Positions 1 to 7,873 of a stretch of 21,312 nucleotides of DNA are shown here, in pieces. Each line of letters opens with the position of its first letter. Positions within the stretch are counted from its first letter, which is position 1. The stretch is taken from assembly GCA_009692275.1 (NCBI GenBank), contig SHZL01000011.1:1-21312 (forward strand), written 5' to 3'. The translations under genes and the position numbers were made by a program. The notes under the pieces are model-generated. The model saw only the letters and a list, made by a program, of their open reading frames with translations, did not search any database and had not been told where the DNA came from. This DNA is from Lysobacterales bacterium (GTDB taxonomy: Bacteria; Pseudomonadota; Gammaproteobacteria; Xanthomonadales; SZUA-36).

Positions 1-1
1 A

Positions 2-1222
2 ATAGAGACTCGCGATCAATCCCTGAAGAATGCGCACGCCGGGCTCGAAGAGGGCGTGCGGGCTTTGAATCAAAAAGAAGAAGAATTGCGGCAATCGCAA
101 AAAATGGAAGCTATTGGGTTGCTTGCCGGAGGCGTGGCCCATGATTTCAACAACATCCTCATGGTGGTATCCGGATTTTCTGAATTGGCATTGCGCAGCC
201 TGGCTGCGGATCATGAAGCCAGGGGCAGCATTGAAGAAGTACAAAAGGCCAGCAAAAGCGCTTCCTTGTTGACGCGCCAGCTACTCGCCCTCAGCCGCAA
301 GCAGGTTTTCAGGCCCAAGGTCATTAACCTCAACAGCCTGGTTAGCGATCTTGAGAACATCCTGCGCAGGGTAATTGGTGAATCCATAGAGTTCACCACC
401 CAACTGGACCCGGATCTGCACAATGTACTGGCCGATCCCACCCAGATAGAACAAGTCCTGCTTAACCTGGCGCTCAATAGCAAAGATGCGATTGAAACCA
501 GCGGAAAAATAAGCATTGAAACAGCCAACGCCCCGCAGCATGAAGATGTGGCGAATCATCAAGATGATTTCCTGCAAACACCGCACGTTGTCATCACCGT
601 GAGGGACAGCGGCTGCGGGATGGATAGTGAAACACAAGCCCGCATGTTCGAACCGTTCTTTACCACCAAGGAAAAAGGCAAAGGCACCGGCCTTGGATTA
701 TCGACCGTGCACGGAATAGTCAAGCAAAGTGGCGGCCACATCCGGGTTGATAGTAAACCTGGCCAGGGAACCGTGATCAGCATCTACCTTCCAGCAGTGT
801 CGCAGACAATCGAGGAAATCGCCGAGGCCAGGGCGATCGAGTCCAATGCCGGTTCAGAAACCATACTGGTGGTGGAGGATGAACCGGACGTGCGCAAGAT
901 TGTCTGCCAGTTGTTGACAAACAGTGGTTACAAGGTCCTGGAAGCGCCCGGCCCGGTCGAAGCATTGACGATTTTCAGGCAGTACAACGGTCACGTAGAC
1001 CTGCTTTTGACCGATGTCATCATGCCCGTTATGAATGGCCGGGAATTGCATGAGCAGATTGCGCTGCTGGACCTCGGCATCAAGGTTCTTTATATGTCTG
1101 GTTACACGAACGGCGTGATTGACGATGGCGGCATTCTGCCGGACGGCGTCAATTTTTTGCCAAAGCCCTTCACCCCCGATGCACTGCTGGCAATCGTGCG
1201 TAAGGTGCTGGATCGGGGTTAA
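2..1222 (+). CDS. Hybrid sensor histidine kinase with C-terminal receiver domain (5' end outside window)
   Basis: This is the C-terminal part of a two-component hybrid kinase. The frame is open from base 2, so the gene starts upstream; the GTG at 56 is unlikely to be the real start because a charged coiled-coil-like stretch (LKNAHAGLEEGVRALNQ) runs through it. In order it shows a HisKA H-box with the phospho-acceptor His in VAHDFNN (codon 140-142), a HATPase_c domain with N-box (LNLALNSKDAI), G1 box (DSGCGM) and FEPFFTT followed by GKGTGLGLS, then a receiver domain starting ILVVEDEPD. The receiver has its phospho-acceptor Asp in LLLTDVIMP (codon 1013-1015) and the conserved Lys in FLPKPF. By family knowledge it autophosphorylates and relays to its own receiver. 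The input domain is not visible, so the stimulus is unknown. No partner regulator is adjacent. Confidence 0.95.
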   Translation: METRDQSLKNAHAGLEEGVRALNQKEEELRQSQKMEAIGLLAGGVAHDFNNILMVVSGFSELALRSLAADHEARGSIEEVQKASKSASLLTRQLLALSRKQVFRPKVINLNSLVSDLENILRRVIGESIEFTTQLDPDLHNVLADPTQIEQVLLNLALNSKDAIETSGKISIETANAPQHEDVANHQDDFLQTPHVVITVRDSGCGMDSETQARMFEPFFTTKEKGKGTGLGLSTVHGIVKQSGGHIRVDSKPGQGTVISIYLPAVSQTIEEIAEARAIESNAGSETILVVEDEPDVRKIVCQLLTNSGYKVLEAPGPVEALTIFRQYNGHVDLLLTDVIMPVMNGRELHEQIALLDLGIKVLYMSGYTNGVIDDGGILPDGVNFLPKPFTPDALLAIVRKVLDRG

Positions 1223-1606
1223 GTAAACCGTAAGGATTTTCCACGGTGCGGGATCGAGAAAACAGCCAGACAATACCCTGCATCATGCCGAACACCAGCA
1301 GCGCCAGGATCTAACTGAGGAACGCGCTCCACAGGTCGAGGCTGCTGCTCTCAAATAGCAGGGCCAGTGGGACGAATACCGCCGTGGGCACAACCAGGTG
1401 CCAAAACCAGAATTTTCTGTCCAACGATATGGGCAATGTTGACACCTGAAATTCGCCCGCTGACTGAGGCCACGCTGGCGATTATCGCTGGCCCGGAGTT
1501 AAGACCGGGTGAACAGTTCGTTATATTAGAAATAATTGATTTAATTAAGCGGAAATCCGCCAGGGTATGACGCGTGTGCTCAATTGTGTAAGAATTGACC
1601 TGCAGC
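1223..1606. other. Intergenic stretch of about 380 bp with no intact gene
   Basis: The left half holds the minus-strand membrane-protein relic listed separately. The right half contains a 44-codon plus-strand open frame (1436-1570, starting MLTPEIRPLTEA) without a convincing ribosome-binding site or recognisable family; I do not call it a gene. An AT-rich patch at about 1518-1549, followed by the short palindrome GCGGAAATCCGC, is the most promoter-like part, but I could not place -35 and -10 boxes with proper spacing on either strand. Confidence 0.5.
1229..1424 (-). pseudogene. Possible relic of a small membrane protein (PAP2-phosphatase-like N terminus)
   Basis: Reading the minus strand from a TTG at 1424-1422 gives a protein-like start (DRKFWFWHLVVP, then a hydrophobic run and ESSSLDLWSAFL) ended by an in-frame TAG at 1313-1311. 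The same frame continues past the stop as another hydrophobic stretch (ILALLVFGMMQGIVWLF) and becomes unremarkable as it nears the kinase gene. The aromatic-basic start followed by a membrane helix and a DLW motif resembles the N terminus of bacterial PAP2-type phosphatases, and the second half resembles a membrane-protein C terminus. My reading is a gene reduced by internal deletion and a nonsense codon. The family assignment is from memory of motif style only and is weak. Confidence 0.25.
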
Positions 1607-2512
1607 ATGAATTCCTCCCCACAGCCACGCTTTTCAATTGTCATTCCGACGTATCAACGCCCGGAAGGGCTGCACAATTGCCTGGCTGCCATCGCCGCCA
1701 TGGCTAGCCCGAAAAATGAATTTGAAGTCATCGTCGTAGATGATGCCAACGCGGGTAATACCCATGCTGTCACGGAACCGTTCAAGCCTGACCTGAACCT
1801 GACTCTGATCAGGCAGGACAACCAGGGGCCGGCATCTGCGCGAAATGCCGGTGCCCGTAGGGCCAGAGGCGACTACTTGTTGTTTATCGATGACGACTGC
1901 GTGCCAGGCCCAAAATGGATGGAATGTATAGCTGCCGCGCTGGGCGATGAACCGCGCCTGGCAGTGGGTGGCCGCTGCAGAAACGGCCTTGAAACCAATA
2001 TCTTCGCCTCTGCGCAGCAGATGCTGATGGACTATTTGCATCAGCACTACAACAACGATCCGACCCATGCCCGGTTCTGTCCTTCCAATAGTCTGGCCGT
2101 TCCGCGCCAGGCCTTTCTGGACCTGGGAGGCTTCGACACAGGTTTTTCATTTGCGGGGGGTGAAGATCGCGATTTTTCTGCCCGCTGGATCGAGAGTAAT
2201 GCGCAGCTTGTTTTCTCTACGGATGTCCATGTGCTGCACATGCACCACATGGGATTTTTGGCCTTCATCAAGATGAACATTCACTACGGCCGCGGCGCCC
2301 GGCGATTTCACTTGAAAACGACGGCGGACGGTAAACGGCGCGGGTTGGAATCCGCGCGGTTTTATGTTGGGCTGATCACTTTCCCTTTTGCGCACCAGGA
2401 TCCAGTCCGGGCGACCGTGCTTTGTGGCTTGCAAATCCTTGGCCAGTTGGCCCACGCCGGTGGCTATCTGGCGGAGAGTTTCTCGGCAGCGACGCTCAGG
2501 CGCTCTGCCTGA
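1607..2512 (+). CDS. GT2-family glycosyltransferase
   Basis: This GT-A fold transferase is predicted to move a sugar from a nucleotide-sugar to an acceptor on the cytoplasmic side of the membrane. From the ATG at 1607 (301 aa) it shows FSIVIPTYQRP at the N terminus, VIVVDDAN at about 41-48, SARNAGARRARGDYLLFIDDDC with the metal-binding DDD at 95-97, and an acid/base-region GGEDRDFSARW at about 184-194. A TTG four codons upstream is possible, but the ATG fits family starts better; no strong ribosome-binding site precedes either. Near the C terminus a moderately hydrophobic stretch contains GQLAHAGGYL, echoed in the two other GT2 genes here. The 3' end overlaps the convergent amidotransferase gene by 17 bp. 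Donor and acceptor cannot be read from sequence. Confidence 0.9.
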   Translation: MNSSPQPRFSIVIPTYQRPEGLHNCLAAIAAMASPKNEFEVIVVDDANAGNTHAVTEPFKPDLNLTLIRQDNQGPASARNAGARRARGDYLLFIDDDCVPGPKWMECIAAALGDEPRLAVGGRCRNGLETNIFASAQQMLMDYLHQHYNNDPTHARFCPSNSLAVPRQAFLDLGGFDTGFSFAGGEDRDFSARWIESNAQLVFSTDVHVLHMHHMGFLAFIKMNIHYGRGARRFHLKTTADGKRRGLESARFYVGLITFPFAHQDPVRATVLCGLQILGQLAHAGGYLAESFSAATLRRSA

Positions 2513-4409
2513 ATCTCAAGCGGGTATCACCCGCTGAACGGAACCATAGTTCAAGCACCAACAGGTTCCATAGCAGGTAAGAAGCCTGCGGTGTATGCAT
2601 AGAATGTCCTTCGACGAGGTACTTCACATGAACAGGGTCGAACAGGCCGCGTTCGCGTGCGACCTGGCTGAGCAGCGTGTCGCGCAACATTTCGTGCAAC
2701 GGCCCGCTGAGCCATGCTGCGACCGGCAAGCCGAACCCCCGTTTCTCCCTGCCCAGCACACTGGGCTCCACCAGGCCCCTTAATGCCTGCCTGAGTATCC
2801 ATTTCCCGGTCTTTCCCCTGAGCTTATGCCGGCCGGGAATTGAGGCCACAAACGCTGCAAATTCATGATCGAGGAAAGGCGAGCGCACTTCAACCGAGTG
2901 GGCCATGGCCGCAATGTCCGCCTTGGTCAGCAAATCATCGGCGAGGTAACTGCGCTGATCTACGTCCAACATGGCATTGACGGGGTCGGTGGCCACCGAT
3001 TGGGCAAACAGATCAGCCAGCCATTCCACCGGATCATCGAGGCCTGCTGCCGCGGCGAATTCCGCCGAATAAAGTGCGCCCGCCGTTTTGGCGTCGTTGT
3101 GAAACAACCACCGGCCATACACGTGGTCAGGCGACTCATGACGGCTACGGAGCACATCGACCAGCCCCAAAAGCGGGCTATCAGAGGGCAGCGACGAAGG
3201 TAATAAACGCCCCAGGATAGTTCCTGAAGCCTGGCGTACGCTTCGCGGTAACAGCCAGATGGCGCGGGCAATGCGGTGTTTCCGGTAGCGCTCATAGCCC
3301 GCAAATGCCTCGTCTCCTCCCTCGCCCGCCAGGGCGACCGTGATATGCCGGCCCGCCATTTCCGACAGGCACCAGGTCGGCATGGCGGAGGAGTCTCCGA
3401 AGGGTTCGTCAAAATGCCTGACAATGGCGGGAATGAGCACCGTGGGATCCGCTGACAAATGCAACTCATGGTGTTCAGTTCCCAGGTACTTCGCTGCCGT
3501 GCGGGCAAATGTACTCTCGTCATGACTGGCCTGGTCGAAACCAATACTGAATGTCTGTACTTTCTGGCTGCTGTGGCGGCATACCATGGCTGCAATGGCA
3601 TTCGAATCGATGCCGCCGCTGAGGTAAACCCCCCACGGCACCTCCCCCATCAAGTGCAGCCGAACAGACTCTTCCAGCCGGTGGGCAATTTCTTGCTCAA
3701 GTTCCGCAACCGGGAGGCGGTTCGGCGGAACCGCGTAGTCAAGACGCCAATAGCGTCGCAGGCTGGCCTTGCCTTTTTCAAACACGAGCTGATGCGCCGC
3801 AGGTAATTTGTTCACCGCGCGAAAGATTGAACCGGGAGCAGGAATATAGTCCATGGTCAGGAATTGATGAATGGCGGCGGGGTCAATGTCGAGCGCCAGT
3901 TCATCGTCCTGCCTGAGAGACTTGATCTCCGACGCAAAGCTGAACCGTCCAGGCTGGTTTGCATAGTAGAGGGGCTTCTGGCCGAAACGGTCGCGAGTCA
4001 ACAGCAATCGCTGGTTTTCCGTGTCCCAGATCGCAAAGGCGAACATGCCCCGAAGATAATTGACACAGTCATCACCATAAAGCCGGTAGAGGTACAAAAT
4101 GACCTCGGTATCGCTTTTTGATTTGAAACGAAACCCCTTACGTTCGAGCATTTTCCGCAGCACGTCGTGGTTGTAAATTTCGCCATTGCACACAATCCAG
4201 ATCGTTTCGCGCTCGTCGCACATCGGCTGCTGGCCGGCCGGGCTTCTATCCACGATGGCGAGGCGCCTGCACCCCAGCCCGGCGGAACCCAGTATCCGCG
4301 TACCCTGGTGGTCCGGCCCACGGTGGGTCAGCACCCTGGTCATTCGTTCCAGAAGATCTGGCGGCACGGGCGCGCCGTCGTGTTGGACGATTCCGCTTAT
4401 TCCGCACAT
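2496..4409 (-). CDS. asnB: Asparagine synthetase (glutamine-hydrolysing)-like amidotransferase
   Basis: This 637-aa protein has the full two-domain layout of class II glutamine amidotransferases of the AsnB type. The N-terminal glutaminase begins MCGISG, so Cys2 is the nucleophile after Met removal, which fixes the start. It also has THRGPDH (28-34), NGEIYN (75-80) and SDTE (99-102). The synthetase half carries the ATP pyrophosphatase loop SGGIDS (264-269), FDEPFGDSSAMPT (333-345) and GEGGDEAFAGY (362-372). No key residue is missing. Biochemically such enzymes activate a carboxylate with ATP and amidate it with ammonia from glutamine. Members inside glycan clusters may amidate a sugar acid or other carboxylate rather than free aspartate; that role is inferred from context. 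A GT2 gene lies 27 bp upstream on the same strand, so the two are probably cotranscribed. Confidence 0.92.
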   Translation of the reverse strand: MCGISGIVQHDGAPVPPDLLERMTRVLTHRGPDHQGTRILGSAGLGCRRLAIVDRSPAGQQPMCDERETIWIVCNGEIYNHDVLRKMLERKGFRFKSKSDTEVILYLYRLYGDDCVNYLRGMFAFAIWDTENQRLLLTRDRFGQKPLYYANQPGRFSFASEIKSLRQDDELALDIDPAAIHQFLTMDYIPAPGSIFRAVNKLPAAHQLVFEKGKASLRRYWRLDYAVPPNRLPVAELEQEIAHRLEESVRLHLMGEVPWGVYLSGGIDSNAIAAMVCRHSSQKVQTFSIGFDQASHDESTFARTAAKYLGTEHHELHLSADPTVLIPAIVRHFDEPFGDSSAMPTWCLSEMAGRHITVALAGEGGDEAFAGYERYRKHRIARAIWLLPRSVRQASGTILGRLLPSSLPSDSPLLGLVDVLRSRHESPDHVYGRWLFHNDAKTAGALYSAEFAAAAGLDDPVEWLADLFAQSVATDPVNAMLDVDQRSYLADDLLTKADIAAMAHSVEVRSPFLDHEFAAFVASIPGRHKLRGKTGKWILRQALRGLVEPSVLGREKRGFGLPVAAWLSGPLHEMLRDTLLSQVARERGLFDPVHVKYLVEGHSMHTPQASYLLWNLLVLELWFRSAGDTRLRFRQSA

Positions 4410-4436
4410 GCCGCCAATCTTGCCAGCGTCATCCTG

Positions 4437-5342
4437 CTAACCCTTATGCAGGTCGCGAGAGACCATGCTGCCGAGGTAGCCGGAAAATTCGCCCATGCTC
4501 CAGCAGGTCATGCCGGCAAAGGTTTGCAGGCTGGACCTGAAGAAAAAAGGAAGCTGGCAACCCCTGGCCCGGATGCGCCGGAACGCGCGGCCAAACAGGA
4601 TAAAGGGCAATAGTGGCGCCGTAACGGCATGCAGCAAAAGCCGCCATCGTGACAGGCCCTGGTAACGGGCCCGAGCGTCCGCAAAAAATTTGCCGTGCTC
4701 GTATTCATGCCCCAGCAAATGAGGGAAGTCGGACGGGTTGATATGGGCAACGCGGATTCGGGGGTCGAGGTAGGGTCGTTTGCCATCCGCTGCCATGGCC
4801 CAGTGAAACACGCTGTCCGAACAGTAGCCGGATTCCTTGAACGGCCCCCAGCGCTCAAAAGCGGATCGCTTCATGCTGAGGCAACACGTAGGAATCTCGT
4901 TGACGAATCCCTCCGGGGCTCCGGGTGCCCAGTAGTTGAACTCGGTAAAGTAGTATGCCCACCCGGTTGCATTTTCCGGATTGGCGTTATCCACGATTCC
5001 GCCGATAACACCGAGGTCACGAAGCTGCGCCTGCGCTATCGCCTCGACCCAGCCTGGATCGGCAATGCAGTCGGCATCGGTAAAGGCGAGGATTTCACCC
5101 GTGGCCTCCCGGATACCGCGATTCCTGCCTGCGCCGGGATAGAGCCGCTGCTCCGACCGGATCAGTTTCACATCCGGAAATCGCGCAGCCACCAGATCGC
5201 CACTGCCGTCGGTGGAACTGTCTACCAGGATGATCTCAAACGGAACCGAAGTTTTCTGCGCCTGCAGGGCTTCGAGTGCCAACGGGAGCGTATTACGGCT
5301 ATTGTATGAAGGAATGACTATGGATACTTTGCATCTTGCCAT
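4437..5342 (-). CDS. GT2-family glycosyltransferase
   Basis: This 301-aa protein opens with VSIVIPSYNSRNTLPLALEAL, followed by ILVDSSTDGS at about 38-47, PGAGRNRGI at 69-77 and AFTDADC with the metal-binding DAD at 89-91, all standard for GT2 enzymes. The middle region (GWAYYFTEFNYWAPGAPEG, about 127-145; TCCLSMKRSAFERWG) is characteristic of a subgroup also represented by the 7874-8938 gene. After a basic region there are hydrophobic stretches (AVTAPLLPFILFG; FAGMTCWSMGEFSGYLGS) that may dip into the membrane. It lies upstream of and probably in one transcript with the amidotransferase, and is divergent from the GMC oxidoreductase across 75 bp. Substrate is unknown. Confidence 0.9.
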   Translation of the reverse strand: MARCKVSIVIPSYNSRNTLPLALEALQAQKTSVPFEIILVDSSTDGSGDLVAARFPDVKLIRSEQRLYPGAGRNRGIREATGEILAFTDADCIADPGWVEAIAQAQLRDLGVIGGIVDNANPENATGWAYYFTEFNYWAPGAPEGFVNEIPTCCLSMKRSAFERWGPFKESGYCSDSVFHWAMAADGKRPYLDPRIRVAHINPSDFPHLLGHEYEHGKFFADARARYQGLSRWRLLLHAVTAPLLPFILFGRAFRRIRARGCQLPFFFRSSLQTFAGMTCWSMGEFSGYLGSMVSRDLHKG

Positions 5343-5417
5343 TACGGTTTTCGCCCCTGGACAGGGGGAGTGTAAGACACCTCTTGCCGGACGGGCAACT
5401 TGACTGTGATTTGATCA
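5343..5417. promoter_or_regulatory. Divergent intergenic region between GT2/amidotransferase and GMC oxidoreductase genes
   Basis: This 75-bp gap is the only space from which the minus-strand GT2-amidotransferase pair and the plus-strand GMC gene could be driven in opposite directions. It contains a small inverted repeat (CCCCTGGACAGGGG) and a TTGACT close to the plus-strand start. I cannot assign -10/-35 pairs with confidence. Confidence 0.3.
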
Positions 5418-7007
5418 ATGACATTTCGCCATGCCGGGACAATTGCTGAAAACGATGTGCTCAAGACCGACATCTGCATCGTTGGTGCAGGCGCAGCCGG
5501 CATTACATTGGCCCTTGAGCTGGAGAACTCCCGTTTCCGCGTATTGCTGCTGGAAAGCGGCGACACGGGGCCGCTGGAAGCAGCGGATGAACTGAATCAG
5601 CTGGAAATCGCCGGTCACCCACTCAACGTTGCAGCCCGGGTACGCAGGCGTTGCCTCGGCGGAACGACCGTAGATACCTATGGCCGTTGTGTGCTACCGG
5701 ATGCCATCGACTTTGAGTCCCGCCCCTGGGTGACCGATTCCGGCTGGCCGATCAGTGAAGAGCACATCAGGCCTTTTTATCCTCAGGCAGCGCGCATCGT
5801 CGGCCTGGACCGACCGGAATTACTGGAACGGGAGCACTGGTTGGATCACCCGGTCTCGCAGTCGTTTGCCCATGACAACTTGAATGTGCGTATTCACCGG
5901 TGGGGTCGTTATATCGATCTGGGACGGGCATGGGGAAATCATCTGCGCCGTTCCAGGACTGTCGAAGTGCTGCTGCAGGCTACCGCCGTGGATTGCCGGG
6001 CCGGGGAAAGCGGCACCCGAATACAGCAATTAGCCGTCCGCGGCCTGAACGGTGTGCACTTCGCGGTGCAGGCCCGGGCTTTTGTGCTCGCTTGTGGTGG
6101 TTTTGAAAATCCCCGCCTGTTGCTATTGTCCCGGCAAGGAGAGTCCCCACCCGCAATGAACTGGAACCCGGTCGGCCGCTATTACATGAGCCATCCCCGG
6201 TCAGAAACGCTCGCCACGCTGCAACTGAACCAGGATAAGCCGCATCTGGGAAAAGCGGTCCGCGCACTGGTGCTGCATCGTGATCAAAAAGCCCGGGGGC
6301 GCCTGCAGTTCGGTTTCAGCCCGTCCGAATTGCTGCAGAGAAAAGAGGGTCTGTTGAACGTGAGCGGCTTTTTTTACGCGGTCAGTGATGCAAAGGTGCT
6401 GGCGGCACAACGGGCACTGGCAGATTTCACCACCCCACAGGCCACTGGCCGCACCGCGTTTCTTGCCAGGCTGGGAGCTTTGGGAGGGCATCTGCCAACG
6501 CTTGCGCAAGGGGCCATGGGTCGACTGATGGCCAAACCTGTTCGTCCCCATCACCTGGTGATGGTGGATCAATGCGAGCAGCCACCAGACCCGGGGAGTC
6601 GCATCACGCTGGGCCAGGGCAGCGATCGCTTCGGCAATCCTTTGGGCAAACTTGACTGGCGCATCGCCGCGGCAACCACCACGAGCCTGAGACGATTACA
6701 CGGTTTGCTGTTCGAGGCATTCCAACGCCAGGGCCTGGGTCGCCTGCAAAGCCGCTTGCTGGATGATCCGGACCTGGTTCCAGACTACCAGGACTGCGCC
6801 CATCCCACGGGCACCACGCGCATGAGCGTGGACGATCAGCACGGAGTGGTAGACTCCACCTGCAGGATTCACGGACTGCAGAACCTGTTTGTGGCGGGCA
6901 GTTCGGTGTTCCCGGTTGCAGGTCAGGCCAACCCGACGTTTACGATTATTGCCCTGGCGGCCCGGCTTGCACACCATTTGCGGGATACACTCCCGGAAGT
7001 AAAGTAG
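5418..7007 (+). CDS. GMC-family FAD-dependent oxidoreductase
   Basis: The 529-aa protein begins with an FAD-binding Rossmann motif (DICIVGAGAAGITLALELE; GAGAAG at 23-28) and LLLESGD. It continues with the flavin-site stretch RRCLGGTTVDTYGR at about 77-90. The C-terminal GMC signature is clear: HPTGTTRM from about residue 462, VVDSTCRIHGLQNLFVAGSS, and VFPVAGQANPTFTIIALAARLA. There is no signal peptide or twin-arginine motif, so it should be cytoplasmic. The family oxidises primary or secondary alcohols, often on sugars or sterols. In this cluster the simplest idea is oxidation of a sugar hydroxyl on a nucleotide-sugar or lipid-linked glycan; the substrate is inference. The sulfotransferase gene begins 12 bp after its stop, consistent with one transcript. 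No strong ribosome-binding site precedes the ATG. Confidence 0.9.
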   Translation: MTFRHAGTIAENDVLKTDICIVGAGAAGITLALELENSRFRVLLLESGDTGPLEAADELNQLEIAGHPLNVAARVRRRCLGGTTVDTYGRCVLPDAIDFESRPWVTDSGWPISEEHIRPFYPQAARIVGLDRPELLEREHWLDHPVSQSFAHDNLNVRIHRWGRYIDLGRAWGNHLRRSRTVEVLLQATAVDCRAGESGTRIQQLAVRGLNGVHFAVQARAFVLACGGFENPRLLLLSRQGESPPAMNWNPVGRYYMSHPRSETLATLQLNQDKPHLGKAVRALVLHRDQKARGRLQFGFSPSELLQRKEGLLNVSGFFYAVSDAKVLAAQRALADFTTPQATGRTAFLARLGALGGHLPTLAQGAMGRLMAKPVRPHHLVMVDQCEQPPDPGSRITLGQGSDRFGNPLGKLDWRIAAATTTSLRRLHGLLFEAFQRQGLGRLQSRLLDDPDLVPDYQDCAHPTGTTRMSVDDQHGVVDSTCRIHGLQNLFVAGSSVFPVAGQANPTFTIIALAARLAHHLRDTLPEVK

Positions 7008-7018
7008 GAAATGAACCC

Positions 7019-7864
7019 TTGGCCTACCCCGATATCCCCATCTGGCTTGAACTGACGCGACTGGGACGCGACTTCGCCCGGTCCGGCGCTCGCTCCCTGC
7101 TCCCGCAAGCAACGCTTGCAGGCATTACACGCCACTGCCTGTTCATGGGTGCGCCGCGCACCGGCCAAAGCCTGGTCGGTGCCATGCTGGACGCTCACCG
7201 CAATGTCGTAGTGGCCCATGAGCTGGGTGTCCCGAAATACCTGGCGGCACACTTCAGCCTTCGCCAGGTGCGCCTGCTGCTAGTGGCGAATTCACGCCAA
7301 CAAGCAGCCCGCGGACGCAGGCATATCCATTATTCGCACGCCATCCCGGGACAGTGGCAGGGACGGTTTGAAAATGTACAGGTAATCGGCGACAAGCATG
7401 GCGAGGGATTCCTGCTCAGCGTGCAGGCGCGTCCCTGGCTGGCGCAGGCCCTGATTGAGCGCCTGGACCCGCTTTATTTCATCCACGTGGTCCGCAACCC
7501 ATTCGATGCCATTGCAAGCATAGCCGGCAACGCCAAGCGTACTAAATCCGTCGACCAGACGCTAAGCTACTTTGAGCGTTTATATGCGGCCCTGGTTACG
7601 GTGCAGCGCCAGCTTGCACCCGGTCGCATCCACGAGCTCCGGTTCGAAGACCTGCAGTCTCATCCGCGCGAGCAACTTGCACGGGTATGTCAATTCCTTG
7701 AGGTCGACGCACCCGCCGACTATCTCGATGCGTGCGCATCCATTGTCCTCAGGGATTTGCCAGATCACCGCAACACGGTGCACTGGGATGATTCAAGCCG
7801 GCACAGGGTCGAGGCCCTGATTCAAAAATATCCATTCCTGTCCGGCTACGCATTTGAAGATTGA
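7019..7864 (+). CDS. Sulfotransferase family protein (P-loop type)
   Basis: This 281-aa protein carries the two PAPS-binding elements of sulfotransferases: a 5'-phosphosulfate loop FMGAPRTGQSLVGAML (about 42-57) and a 3'-phosphate region HVVRNPFDAIASI (about 156-168), plus GDKHGEGF between them and HELRFEDLQSHP later. These enzymes transfer sulfate from PAPS to hydroxyl or amino groups, commonly on carbohydrates. The start is a TTG at 7019, preceded by AGGAA at 7006-7010 at normal spacing. An ATG at 7011 lies in another frame, so either TTG is genuine or a frameshift separates ATG from the body. The gene follows the GMC gene by 12 bp and precedes a GT2 gene by 9 bp, indicating an operon. PAPS-synthesis genes are not in the window. 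Confidence 0.85.
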   Translation: MAYPDIPIWLELTRLGRDFARSGARSLLPQATLAGITRHCLFMGAPRTGQSLVGAMLDAHRNVVVAHELGVPKYLAAHFSLRQVRLLLVANSRQQAARGRRHIHYSHAIPGQWQGRFENVQVIGDKHGEGFLLSVQARPWLAQALIERLDPLYFIHVVRNPFDAIASIAGNAKRTKSVDQTLSYFERLYAALVTVQRQLAPGRIHELRFEDLQSHPREQLARVCQFLEVDAPADYLDACASIVLRDLPDHRNTVHWDDSSRHRVEALIQKYPFLSGYAFED

Positions 7865-7873
7865 GACACTGAC

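Noticed and set aside
1436..1570. Small 44-codon gene between the kinase and the first GT2 gene
   Set aside because: No ribosome-binding site, no known motif, and it overlaps the region of the minus-strand relic; not enough support.
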